DNA from: Flavobacterium plurextorum
Lineage (GTDB): Bacteria; Bacteroidota; Bacteroidia; Flavobacteriales; Flavobacteriaceae
DNA length: 64,000 bases
NCBI RefSeq assembly: GCF_002217395.1
Contig: NZ_MUHD01000022.1
Coordinates: 9,068 to 73,067 of the forward strand
Direction: 5' to 3'
Part shown: positions 1 through 8,299 of the stretch, one piece after another
Layout of the letters: the number at the start of each line of letters is the position of its first letter
Numbering within the stretch: position 1 is the stretch's first letter
The notes under the pieces: generated by a model
What the model was told of the DNA's origin: nothing
Database searches by the model: none
Seen by the model: the letters and a program-made list of their open reading frames with translations, nothing else
Made by a program: the position numbers and the translations under genes

Positions 1-52
1 TTGGAGCTTTTTTGTTTTGAAGCAGCTCAGAAAAGGTTTTAGAATATTTAGG

Positions 53-60
53 TATATTTG
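53..60 (+). promoter_or_regulatory. Flavobacterial -7 element for the S41 peptidase gene
   Basis: The octamer TATATTTG matches the Bacteroidota -7 consensus TAnnTTTG and lies 39 nt before the ATG at 100. No TTG sits at the usual 19-nt spacing upstream, so only the -7 half is supported. Confidence 0.5.
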
Positions 61-99
61 ATAAGCATCACACTATCCTAAACCAACACCAAAATCAAC

Positions 100-1488
100 A
101 TGAAATCAATTTTTCTATACCTCTTTCTTATTCTGACCTTGTTTAAAACAGATATTTATGGTCAAAAAAAAATCAATGATAATTTCAAAAAAGAGACTAT
201 TCTAAAAATTGACACCTTATTAAATGAAAACTATGTATTTCCTGATCAGGCGCAAGCAATAGGCAGACATTTAAAAAAGAAACTAAAAGAAGGAGTCTTC
301 AAAAAATATGAAATCATAGACTCTTTTGCAATTGCTATGACAAAAGAAATCAGGTTTGTAAATAACGACAAACATTTAGGAATATGGCCGGCATTTGTTC
401 CTAAAAAGCAAAATGAATCGTTAAGTAATGATTATCAACTTTACTTAAAAAATTACACTGATACCCGAAAACAAGCAAATGGATTTAAAGAGACAAAAAT
501 AATAGATGGAAATATCGGTTATCTCGACATCAGCTTTTTTCTTTCAGAGACCGATAAGACAATTGATTCCTATATGAATCTTTTATCAAACACTGATGCT
601 GTAATTATCGATTTAAGGAATAATGGCGGCGGCAACCCTAGAACAGTAAATTATTTGTGCAGTTATTTTCTTAAAAATCAATTATTGATCAATACTCTAT
701 ATTTTAGAAAAGGAAATCGAAGTGACAAGATTTTCACTCGTGAGGTCAACGGAAAAAAAATGATTGACGTTCCTTTGTTTATACTTATAAGTTCAAAAAC
801 TTTTTCTGGAGCTGAGGAATTTAGTTATGATATGCAGACTCAAAAAAGAGCAATACTAGTTGGTGAAACTTCTGGCGGCGCTGCTAATCCAGGAGAAGTT
901 TTCAAAATAAATAATGACTTAGAAATTTTTATACCAACAGGAACAGGCATCAATCCGATAACAAATACAAACTGGGAAGGAATTGGAGTTATTCCGGAAA
1001 TTAAAACCTCTCCGGAAAAAGCTTATGACAGAGCCGTGGAATTAGCAAGGGAATCAGCACAAGAATATCGCAGTAAAAAAAATTCAGAATCAAAACTTTT
1101 ATATGAAAAATTACAAAGTATTATTGACAAAAACGCCCAATTATCAGCAGTTGAAAACAAAGACTCTGACATAGAACAACAAATAATTGAGATTTTTAAA
1201 ACGGGAAAATCACTAAATTTATTCAGCGAGAATGATATCAACTTTTTTGGCTCGCAAAACATCAAAAAAAATCCTTTAATTGCTGAACTGATTTTAAAAA
1301 GTAATATTATTATTTTCCCAAAATCACCTATTGCCTACCTTAATTATGCTGATATGCTTGAAATAAACGGTAAAAAAGATTTAGCTTTAACTCACTTTGC
1401 AAAAGCTATTGCTTTAGCAGAAGAACAAAAAGCCCCCTATCTTGAAGGTTTAAAAATGAGATATGAAAAAGCAAAAAATACTAAATAA
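100..1488 (+). CDS. S41 family peptidase with C-terminal TPR-like tail
   Basis: A probable exported serine peptidase of the S41 (C-terminal-processing/retinoid-binding-like) family. Residues 1-21 form a signal peptide ending near YGQ. The core carries the family strand with DLRNNGGGNP at about 171-180 and the nucleophile region SSKTFSGAEE at 231-240, with Ser236 as the likely nucleophile, followed by VGETSGGAANPG. The last ~60 residues (YLNYADMLEINGKKDLAL) read as a TPR-like helical hairpin. No PDZ domain is obvious, as in the shorter S41 subfamily. It faces carB tail to tail across a shared terminator. Substrate unknown; family call is strong, role is inference. Confidence 0.85.
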   Translation: MKSIFLYLFLILTLFKTDIYGQKKINDNFKKETILKIDTLLNENYVFPDQAQAIGRHLKKKLKEGVFKKYEIIDSFAIAMTKEIRFVNNDKHLGIWPAFVPKKQNESLSNDYQLYLKNYTDTRKQANGFKETKIIDGNIGYLDISFFLSETDKTIDSYMNLLSNTDAVIIDLRNNGGGNPRTVNYLCSYFLKNQLLINTLYFRKGNRSDKIFTREVNGKKMIDVPLFILISSKTFSGAEEFSYDMQTQKRAILVGETSGGAANPGEVFKINNDLEIFIPTGTGINPITNTNWEGIGVIPEIKTSPEKAYDRAVELARESAQEYRSKKNSESKLLYEKLQSIIDKNAQLSAVENKDSDIEQQIIEIFKTGKSLNLFSENDINFFGSQNIKKNPLIAELILKSNIIIFPKSPIAYLNYADMLEINGKKDLALTHFAKAIALAEEQKAPYLEGLKMRYEKAKNTK

Positions 1489-1490
1489 CA

Positions 1491-1522
1491 AAAAGCTCCA
1501 ATTTTCATTGGAGCTTTTTTTA
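1491..1522. terminator. Bidirectional terminator between the S41 peptidase and carB
   Basis: A perfect hairpin (AAAAGCTCCAAT / ATTGGAGCTTTT) with a T-run on the plus side and an A-run on the other, placed between two convergent genes, so it can end both transcripts. Confidence 0.9.
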
Positions 1523-1537
1523 TATTAGAATTTGAGA

Positions 1538-4393
1538 TTATTTACTCAAATACATTTTTCTTCTAGAGTACAATTCGTAGAATTGATCGTCTTTTAAGTC
1601 ATCAATAAACAAGATGCTTTCTCCAGTTGACTTCATTTCTGGTCCTAATGCTTTGTTTACATTATGGAATTTACTGAAAGAGAAAACCGGTTGTTTGATT
1701 GCAAACCCATTTAATTGCGGGTTAAAATCAAAATCTGTCACTTTACTATGTCCTAACATTACTTTTGTAGCGTAGTTCACATAAGGTTCACCGTAAGCTT
1801 TTGCAATAAATGGCACCGTTCTAGAAGCTCTTGGATTTGCTTCGATGATGTAAACTGTGTCGTCTTTTATAGCAAACTGAATATTGATTAAACCAACAGT
1901 TTTCAAAGCTCTCGCAATTTTTTCTGTATGATCTTTTATTTGCTGCATTACAAATTCTCCTAAGTTAAAAGGAGGCAAAGTAGCATTACTATCTCCAGAG
2001 TGAACTCCGCAAGGTTCGATATGCTCCATAATTCCAATGATGTAAACATTTCCGTCAGCATCACAAATTGCATCCGCTTCAGCTTCGATTGCCCCAGCCA
2101 AATAGTGATCTAAAAGCAATTTATTTCCTGGAATCGTTTTCAGTAAGTTGATTACGTGCTCTTCTAATTCTTTTTTGTTGATTACAATTTTCATTCCCTG
2201 ACCTCCTAATACATAAGAAGGACGAATCAATAATGGGAAGTCTAAAGTATCCGCAAGAGCAGAAGCTTCATCAGCTGTTTCAGCAATTCCGAATTGTGGG
2301 AAAGGAATGTGTAATTCTCTCAATAAATCTGAGAAACGTCCTCTATCTTCAGCTAAATCAAGCGCATCAAAACTAGTTCCGATGATTTTCACTCCGTATT
2401 TAGATAATTTTTCAGCCAATTTTAAAGCCGTTTGTCCACCTAACTGAACAATAACACCTTCTGGTTTTTCATGCTGAATGATGTCATAAATATGCTCCCA
2501 GAAAACGGGTTCGAAGTACAATTTATCAGCTGTATCAAAGTCAGTCGAAACTGTTTCAGGATTACAGTTGATCATGATCGTTTCGTAACCACATTCTTTT
2601 GCTGCCAAAACTCCGTGCACACAAGAATAATCAAACTCAATTCCTTGTCCAATTCTGTTTGGTCCAGAACCTAAAACGATAATTTTCTTTTTATCCGTAA
2701 CAACACTTTCGTTATCTACGTAACGCTCGCCGTTTGCTTTTTCGATTTCAGCCTCAAAAGTAGAGTAATAATAAGGTGTCTTTGCTTTAAACTCAGCCGC
2801 ACAAGTATCAACCAATTTAAACACACGGTTAATATTTTGATCCATACGTAAAGTATGCACTTCACTTTCTAAGCAATTTACCATGTGAGCAATTTGTCTA
2901 TCGGCAAAACCTTTTTGTTTCGCTTCAAGCAAAAGCTCTTTTGGAAGATTAGATACTTTATAGTTAGAAATTTCTTTCTCTAAAGTATAAAGTTCTTCGT
3001 ATTGTTTTAAGAACCACATATCGATTTTTGTGATTTCATGAATACGGCTCAACGGAATTCCCATTGCAATTGCATCATAAATTACAAAAACACGATCCCA
3101 ACTTGCAAAAGTCAGCTTCTCGATAATTTGTTCGTAGTTTTTATATCCTTTTCCGTCAGCACCTAAACCATTTCTTTTAATTTCTAAAGATTGAGTTGCT
3201 TTGTGTAATGCTTCTTGGAAAGAACGTCCAATTCCCATTACTTCACCAACAGATTTCATCTGAAGTCCTAAAGTTCTATCAGCACCTTCAAATTTATCAA
3301 AGTTCCAACGTGGTATTTTTACGATTACATAATCAAGAGTTGGTTCAAAAAGAGCCGAAGTTGATTTTGTAATTTGGTTTTGCAATTCATCAAGGTTGTA
3401 TCCTAAAGCCAGTTTAGAAGCAATTTTAGCAATTGGGTAACCTGTTGCTTTTGATGCTAAAGCAGATGAACGAGATACACGAGGATTAATTTCAATCGCA
3501 ACGATATCTTCTTTTTCGTCTGGTGAAACCGCAAATTGAACGTTACAACCTCCTGCAAAATTTCCGATACTTCTCATCATTAAGATAGCGTAGTCACGTA
3601 ATTTTTGGAAAGTTGTATCTGATAATGTCATTGCTGGCGCAACTGTAATTGAATCTCCAGTATGAATTCCCATTGGATCCATATTTTCGATCGAACAGAT
3701 AATTACAACATTATCATTTTTATCTCTCAAAAGTTCTAATTCGTATTCTTTCCATCCCATTAAAGCTTTGTCAATTAAAACTTCGTGAATTGGAGAAGCT
3801 TCAAGACCTCTTGTTAAAAGCTCATCAAAATCTTCTTTTTTGTAAACAACTGCTGCTCCAGTTCCTCCAAGTGTAAATGAAGGGCGAATTACAAGCGGGA
3901 AACCAAATTCCTGAGCAATTTCTTTTCCTTCTAAATATGAAGTAGCTGTTTTTGCAGGTGCAGTTGGCACATTAATTCTTTCTAAAAGCTGTTTAAACTG
4001 CTCTCTATCTTCGGTAATGTTAATTGCATTTACATCAACCCCGATTAATCTTACGCCGAAATCCTGCCAAATTCCTTTTTCTTCAGCTTCCAAACACAAG
4101 TTCAAAGCCGTTTGTCCTCCCATTGTTGGCAAAACAGCGTCAATTTGTGGATGTTCCTTTAGAATTTCAATAATCGATTTTGTAGTTAGTGGTTTCAAAT
4201 AAACATGATCGGCCATAGTAGGGTCGGTCATAATCGTCGCTGGATTTGAGTTTATCAAGATAACTTCAATTCCTTCTTCACGAATTGAGCGTGCAGATTG
4301 AGATCCCGCATAATCAAATTCGCAAGCTTGACCAATAACAATAGGTCCTGAACCTATTATTAAAACTGATTTTATTGATGTGTCTTTAGGCAT
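1538..4393 (-). CDS. carB: Carbamoyl-phosphate synthase large subunit, short form
   Basis: Makes carbamoyl phosphate from bicarbonate, ammonia (channelled from the small subunit CarA) and two ATP, feeding pyrimidine and arginine synthesis in the cytoplasm. The 951-residue protein has the duplicated ATP-grasp layout: GSGPIVIGQACEFDYAG near the N-terminus, repeated as GSGPNRIGQGIEFDYS at the start of the second half, with two EINPR/EANPR metal-site motifs. The chain ends just after GPEMKSTGE, so the roughly 120-residue MGS-like allosteric domain of the ~1070-residue enterobacterial enzyme is absent. carA is not adjacent. A TAAATTTG -7-like element lies at 4465-4472 on the minus strand. Identity is very sure; loss of allosteric control is inference. 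Confidence 0.98.
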   Translation of the reverse strand: MPKDTSIKSVLIIGSGPIVIGQACEFDYAGSQSARSIREEGIEVILINSNPATIMTDPTMADHVYLKPLTTKSIIEILKEHPQIDAVLPTMGGQTALNLCLEAEEKGIWQDFGVRLIGVDVNAINITEDREQFKQLLERINVPTAPAKTATSYLEGKEIAQEFGFPLVIRPSFTLGGTGAAVVYKKEDFDELLTRGLEASPIHEVLIDKALMGWKEYELELLRDKNDNVVIICSIENMDPMGIHTGDSITVAPAMTLSDTTFQKLRDYAILMMRSIGNFAGGCNVQFAVSPDEKEDIVAIEINPRVSRSSALASKATGYPIAKIASKLALGYNLDELQNQITKSTSALFEPTLDYVIVKIPRWNFDKFEGADRTLGLQMKSVGEVMGIGRSFQEALHKATQSLEIKRNGLGADGKGYKNYEQIIEKLTFASWDRVFVIYDAIAMGIPLSRIHEITKIDMWFLKQYEELYTLEKEISNYKVSNLPKELLLEAKQKGFADRQIAHMVNCLESEVHTLRMDQNINRVFKLVDTCAAEFKAKTPYYYSTFEAEIEKANGERYVDNESVVTDKKKIIVLGSGPNRIGQGIEFDYSCVHGVLAAKECGYETIMINCNPETVSTDFDTADKLYFEPVFWEHIYDIIQHEKPEGVIVQLGGQTALKLAEKLSKYGVKIIGTSFDALDLAEDRGRFSDLLRELHIPFPQFGIAETADEASALADTLDFPLLIRPSYVLGGQGMKIVINKKELEEHVINLLKTIPGNKLLLDHYLAGAIEAEADAICDADGNVYIIGIMEHIEPCGVHSGDSNATLPPFNLGEFVMQQIKDHTEKIARALKTVGLINIQFAIKDDTVYIIEANPRASRTVPFIAKAYGEPYVNYATKVMLGHSKVTDFDFNPQLNGFAIKQPVFSFSKFHNVNKALGPEMKSTGESILFIDDLKDDQFYELYSRRKMYLSK

Positions 4394-4487
4394 TTTGTAT
4401 GTATTGTGTAGTTATTATAATGTATTCAAAAAACATTCACAGTGCTTTAGAAACTAGAATGTTACAAATTTATTACCGACAAGGTAT

Positions 4488-4520
4488 AAAAAAAGGCGAT
4501 ACTAAAAAAGTAATCGCCTT
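4488..4520 (-). terminator. rpmH terminator
   Basis: On the minus strand AAGGCGATTACT and AGTATCGCCTT pair around a T-rich loop and are followed by a T-run. It sits 20 nt after the rpmH stop codon and before the carB start, separating the two transcripts. Confidence 0.85.
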
Positions 4521-4539
4521 ATGTATGTTTATACAAACA

Positions 4540-4701
4540 TTATTTTTTGTGTCTAGGCTCGCTAGAAACAGTTAATTTATGTCTTCCTTTTGCTCTTCTA
4601 CGCGCTAGAACTTTTCTTCCATTCGCAGAAGCCATTCTGTCCATAAATCCGTGCTTATTTCTTCTTTTTCTTTTCGATGGTTGAAATGTTCTTTTGCTCA
4701 T
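4540..4701 (-). CDS. rpmH: 50S ribosomal protein L34
   Basis: A 53-residue, very basic protein of the large ribosomal subunit. Translation starts [19 protein letters not shown] and continues through [19 protein letters not shown], the L34 signature that lines the rRNA, with a short C-terminal extension ending EPRHKK. The length is a little above the 44-47 residues usual in proteobacteria, as is common in Bacteroidota. It is transcribed alone, from its own consensus promoter to its own terminator. The replication gene dnaA, often near rpmH in other bacteria, is not adjacent here. Confidence 0.98.
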
Positions 4702-4772
4702 TGCTTTGTATCTTTAAATGGTATCTAATATCTCTTTTTCTGTTTTGGATATCCTTATTCCAAAACCGAGTG

Positions 4773-4802
4773 CAAATATACAAAGGTTTTTTTTTCTGGC
4801 AA
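4773..4802 (-). promoter_or_regulatory. rpmH promoter (TTG-N19-TATATTTG)
   Basis: Reading the minus strand, TTG (4800-4802) is followed after exactly 19 nt by TATATTTG (4773-4780), the Bacteroidota consensus. The gap to the rpmH ATG is about 70 nt. Confidence 0.8.
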
Positions 4803-4836
4803 GTACTTTAATAAAAATATTTTTAATTCATTTTAC

Positions 4837-4844
4837 TATATTTG
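4837..4844 (+). promoter_or_regulatory. -7 element for the TPR membrane protein gene
   Basis: TATATTTG lies 22 nt before the ATG at 4867, which would give a very short leader. A second TATATTTG faces the other way at 4851-4858. No TTG at 19 nt was found. Confidence 0.5.
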
Positions 4845-4866
4845 CAATCACAAATATACATCAATT

Positions 4867-5382
4867 ATGTTTAATAAAATTATCAAACTTATTTTAGCTG
4901 GATTACTTGTAGTAGCTGGCATCTGGCAATTTACAGAAAGCAATATAGGTAACGGAATATTCCTTTTATTACTTACTGCAATTCCAATTTTTCTTTACTT
5001 TAAAAATGAATTTATCCTTTTAGCCTTCCTTAAATTAAGAAAACAAGACTTTGAAGGAGCAAAAAAATGGCTGTCTTATATTAAAAACCCTGAAACTGCA
5101 TTAGTAAGAAAGCAACAAGGTTATTTTAATTATCTTCACGGAATCATGTTATCTCAAACAAATCTTATTCAAGCGGAGAAACATTTCAAAAAAGCAATCG
5201 AACTTGGACTGTCTATGGATATGGATCTAGCTGTAGCAAAATTAAACCTTGCAGGAGTTGCAATGTCACGCAGAAGAAAACTTGAAGCGACAAATTTATT
5301 AGCTGAAGCTAAAAAATTAGACAAACAAGGAATGCTGAAAGAGCAAATCTCAATGATGAAAGAACAAATGAAGAAAATCTAA
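4867..5382 (+). CDS. Inner-membrane protein with TPR-like cytoplasmic domain
   Basis: A 171-residue protein of unknown role. Two hydrophobic segments at about residues 5-22 and 28-47 (ILAGLLVVAGIW and GIFLLLLTAIPIFLYF) form a membrane hairpin. The rest is helical and TPR-like: FEGAKKWLSYI, then LIQAEKHFKKAIELGL and AVAKLNLAGVAMSRRRKLEA. TPR modules usually dock partner proteins, so a scaffold role at the membrane is plausible but is inference. It is a single-gene unit between rpmH and a strong terminator. Confidence 0.75.
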   Translation: MFNKIIKLILAGLLVVAGIWQFTESNIGNGIFLLLLTAIPIFLYFKNEFILLAFLKLRKQDFEGAKKWLSYIKNPETALVRKQQGYFNYLHGIMLSQTNLIQAEKHFKKAIELGLSMDMDLAVAKLNLAGVAMSRRRKLEATNLLAEAKKLDKQGMLKEQISMMKEQMKKI

Positions 5383-5396
5383 TTTTCTAAATTATA

Positions 5397-5466
5397 ATCC
5401 CGATACTTCGGGATGAAATCCCAAATTCCATCCCGAAACCTCGGGAGAGTTTGGGATTTTTTTTGT
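5397..5466 (+). terminator. Nested hairpin terminator
   Basis: A small CCCGATACTTCGGG palindrome is followed by a larger stem pairing ATCCCAAA with TTTGGGAT, with CCCGA...TCGGG inside it, and ending in a run of eight T. It follows the TPR protein gene directly. Confidence 0.85.
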
Positions 5467-5574
5467 TTAATAGAATTATCAGCAAGTCTATCATTTCGAC
5501 CAAAGGGAGAAATCTTCACAAGCAGCTCCATAAAGATTGTTAAATCCAAAAAGAATTAGAATTTGGATTTTTAA

Positions 5575-5594
5575 TCCCGATAGTTATCGGGATG
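5575..5594. repeat. CCCGATA palindrome
   Basis: ATCCCGATAGTTATCGGGAT is a near-perfect palindrome just past the stop of the minus-strand hydrolase gene. Relatives occur at about 5397-5413 and 45057-45076, so it belongs to a dispersed palindrome family. Confidence 0.7.
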
Positions 5595-5598
5595 GAAT

Positions 5599-6255
5599 TT
5601 ACTCCAATATAATAGAAGGCAGATTCTCATTCAGCCATTTGTATTTATTGAGAATCATAATATGAGTTCCGCCTTTTACAACAATACAGCTATTAATATA
5701 CTTTATAGGAAAAACATCATCTTGATCTCCGTGAATATGAATCACTTTTTCATCTATTTGATTCCTATTCCATAAAATAACCGATTCTACTGCCCATTGT
5801 AAATAATTAAGATCACGAACCGCTAAAAACTTTTCATACAACTTAATACGTTTATTAACTTTTTCGCCAAAAGAGTATTTTGCAAGATTCTCAATGTTTA
5901 AAATTAACTTCATCGGAATCAATTTGTAGGCTTTTGTTGTTTTGCCAATTTTCATTCTTCTCGGAAACTCAACATTACTTCTAACACTTGAAATAATAAT
6001 TACTTTTCTAGTTTGAATATGTTTTGCCATCTCTTGAACCAAAATTCCCCCAAAGGAAACTCCAATTAAAACTGGATTTTCATGTTTTATATTTTTAGAA
6101 ATTCGAAGGGCATAATCAGACAATGACTCTTTTGGTTTTGGAATTTCCCATTCCAGTAAACACATTTCAAAAATAGTTTCATCAAGTTTGATTCTTTCAA
6201 AAATGGCAGGACTTGCTGCTAAACCAGGCATAAAATATACAGGAATTTTGCTCAT
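5599..6255 (-). CDS. Alpha/beta hydrolase
   Basis: A 218-residue single-domain alpha/beta-hydrolase with no signal peptide, so cytoplasmic. YFMPGLAASPAIF near the N-terminus gives the oxyanion region. The nucleophile elbow is GVSFGG with Ser67. The acid is in HGDQDDVFP (about 176-183) and the catalytic His in GGTHIM (about 195-200). All three catalytic positions are therefore present. Substrate cannot be read from sequence; lipase-, thioesterase- or esterase-like activity are all possible. It is monocistronic, with a CCCGATA palindrome just after its stop. Confidence 0.8.
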   Translation of the reverse strand: MSKIPVYFMPGLAASPAIFERIKLDETIFEMCLLEWEIPKPKESLSDYALRISKNIKHENPVLIGVSFGGILVQEMAKHIQTRKVIIISSVRSNVEFPRRMKIGKTTKAYKLIPMKLILNIENLAKYSFGEKVNKRIKLYEKFLAVRDLNYLQWAVESVILWNRNQIDEKVIHIHGDQDDVFPIKYINSCIVVKGGTHIMILNKYKWLNENLPSIILE

Positions 6256-6437
6256 TTGTCTGAAAACGGATTATAATTACGGCTATAATTTCAAGTTAAA
6301 AGTACTTTTTTTAGTTATATGCACAGCAAATCTTACACCATAATTGAACAGTAAAAAAATAAAATCAAAAAAAACAGTATCATTCGGGACTAAAACACAG
6401 ATTTTAAAAAATAATCTAATATTGAAAATCAAATGAT

Positions 6438-6445
6438 TACCTTTG
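6438..6445 (+). promoter_or_regulatory. -7 element for the GNAT-like gene
   Basis: TACCTTTG fits TAnnTTTG and lies about 100 nt before the ATG at 6547. The 290-nt gap between 6256 and 6546 shows nothing else convincing. Confidence 0.4.
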
Positions 6446-6546
6446 TAGTCCGACATTTTTTAAAAGTTTGAAAAAGAATTCTACATGAGATTGTTCCACC
6501 CCATTCTCTATTACATATTAACGACTAATAAAAAACATGACAAATT

Positions 6547-6852
6547 ATGGAATCTATTGAAATTACTATGGAAATCAAAGACAATACTTTTGCAAGACAA
6601 TTTGAAACCACAGTTCCAGAAGGATTATTAAGCATTGAATATTCATTTCAGGAAAAGAAAATTTTCCTAACCAAAATCAACACTCCAGAAAACTACGAAA
6701 ATCAGCCTGTAATCGACACCTTACTTAAAAATATAATGGAGTTGAGTACAGAAAAAAAGTTCAGAGTAGTTCCAATCCACCCAAAAATCGTCTCTTTTTT
6801 CAAAAAAAACCCTAAGTATAAAGAATTGCTTCCTCCGGGAATTAGAATCTAA
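6547..6852 (+). CDS. Small GNAT-like N-acetyltransferase (YjdJ type)
   Basis: A 101-residue protein matching the short GNAT-like family represented by YjdJ (Acetyltransf_CG). It has an N-terminal beta-sheet half, and a C-terminal part reading KFRVVPIHPKIVSFFKKNPKY with the conserved HP and FFxxxPxY elements. These proteins keep only part of the GNAT fold, and their acetyl acceptor is generally unknown. The stop codon overlaps the stop of the convergent symporter gene by 4 bp. Family assignment comes from the C-terminal motif. Confidence 0.7.
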   Translation: MESIEITMEIKDNTFARQFETTVPEGLLSIEYSFQEKKIFLTKINTPENYENQPVIDTLLKNIMELSTEKKFRVVPIHPKIVSFFKKNPKYKELLPPGIRI

Positions 6853-8279
6853 AAATCGCCTATCAGCTTAAGCCACATACCGCCGATTACCATATATATA
6901 AAAAGCATCACAAGTCCGGTTATTAAACCTTTGACCCACCAGCTTTTTAAATCTACGTAGCCGCTCCCGAAAAAAACAGGTGCCGGCCCATGACCATAAT
7001 GCGTTAAAGTTCCATAAATTGATCCCACAAAACCCAGCATAAAAGCTAAAAGCAATCCTGGAACCCCTAATGAAACTCCTACTCCTAAAAGTGCCGCATA
7101 CATTGCCGCCACATGAGCTGTTGCGCTGGCAAAAAGATAATGACTAAAAAAGTATACTAACACAATAATAGGAAATGCCATCTGCCAGCTTAGCCCTCCT
7201 ATTTCTGCTTTTATTACATTACTAAACCAGTTTATAAAACCTAGTTCATTCAACGAACTTGCCATCATAACTAAAACTGAAAACCAAACGATTGTATCCC
7301 AAGCTCCCTTTTCAGCTTTTACATCATCCCAAGTTAGAACTGAAGTTAAAAGCAAGATCACTAAACCAATAAAAGCTGTTGTTGTAGCATCAATAGAAAA
7401 CAAATCACCAGTCATCCACAGAAACAACAAAATAAAAAATGTTAACAACATCATCCATTCGTTACGGGTAATCGGCCCCATTTCTTTCAATTTCTGAGCA
7501 GCAATCTGCGGTGCATCTCCGGTTTTTTTAAGTTCGGGCGGATAAATTTTATATAAGACAAAAGGAATTACAAAAAAAGCACACAAACCAGGAACTATTG
7601 CCGCCGCAGCCCACGACATCCAAGAAATTTTTATTCCTAAATTAAGTGCAAATTTTTGACACATTGGGTTACTGGCTGTCCCTGTTAAAAACATAGACGA
7701 TGCGATTAAATTTGCATTGTAACTGCTTAGAGTAAGATACGATCCTAGTTTTCGGTGTGTTTCGGGTTGATCCGGCATAGAACCAAAACTCATTGACATT
7801 GATTTCATAATAGGATAAATAATTCCTCCGCCTCGAGCTGTATTACTAGGCACTGCAGGAGCTAAAACCAAATCGGCTAAACCTAAACCATAAGCTAGAC
7901 CCAATGAACTTTTTCCGAATATTCTAATAAACAAAAAAGCAATCCTGTTTCCTAAACCTGTTTTTATAAATCCTCTAGCTATAAAAAATGAAATTCCGAT
8001 TAACCAAATTACTTTATCTCCAAATCCTTTTAGAGCCAAAGTAATAGATTTACCTGCATCACCAGGAGCCAAAACCTGAGAAAAAGCGGTTAAAGCAATG
8101 GCAATCATACACATTGTACCCATTGGAGCAGCTTTTAGAATAATTCCTAAAATTGTTGCTACAAAAATGGCAAACAAATGCCATGCTTCGATTACTACAC
8201 CATCTGGCGCAGGGATTAACCAAATTGCAATTCCAACTACTAGCGTAATTAAGGTTTGAGGGATTTTTACTTCTTTCAT
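6849..8279 (-). CDS. DASS (SLC13-like) anion symporter
   Basis: A 476-residue polytopic inner-membrane protein with about a dozen hydrophobic segments. It matches the divalent anion:Na+ symporter (CitT/SLC13) family, including the SNT-type motifs PSNTARGG (about 145-152) and the matching C-terminal HYLFASATAH element. Family members import dicarboxylates, citrate or sulfate with sodium. It follows the porin gene at 8300-9451 by 20 nt on the same strand, which suggests one operon moving the same anion across both membranes. The exact substrate is not readable. Confidence 0.9.
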   Translation of the reverse strand: MKEVKIPQTLITLVVGIAIWLIPAPDGVVIEAWHLFAIFVATILGIILKAAPMGTMCMIAIALTAFSQVLAPGDAGKSITLALKGFGDKVIWLIGISFFIARGFIKTGLGNRIAFLFIRIFGKSSLGLAYGLGLADLVLAPAVPSNTARGGGIIYPIMKSMSMSFGSMPDQPETHRKLGSYLTLSSYNANLIASSMFLTGTASNPMCQKFALNLGIKISWMSWAAAAIVPGLCAFFVIPFVLYKIYPPELKKTGDAPQIAAQKLKEMGPITRNEWMMLLTFFILLFLWMTGDLFSIDATTTAFIGLVILLLTSVLTWDDVKAEKGAWDTIVWFSVLVMMASSLNELGFINWFSNVIKAEIGGLSWQMAFPIIVLVYFFSHYLFASATAHVAAMYAALLGVGVSLGVPGLLLAFMLGFVGSIYGTLTHYGHGPAPVFFGSGYVDLKSWWVKGLITGLVMLFIYMVIGGMWLKLIGDF

Positions 8280-8299
8280 AAAATTAGGATTAAATTAGA

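Noticed and set aside
1023..1265. Minus-strand open frame inside the S41 gene
   Set aside because: It is a shadow of the plus-strand gene, with skewed composition and no start context.
4540..4701. Replication origin near rpmH
   Set aside because: dnaA, rnpA and DnaA-box clusters are absent; rpmH alone does not mark an origin here.
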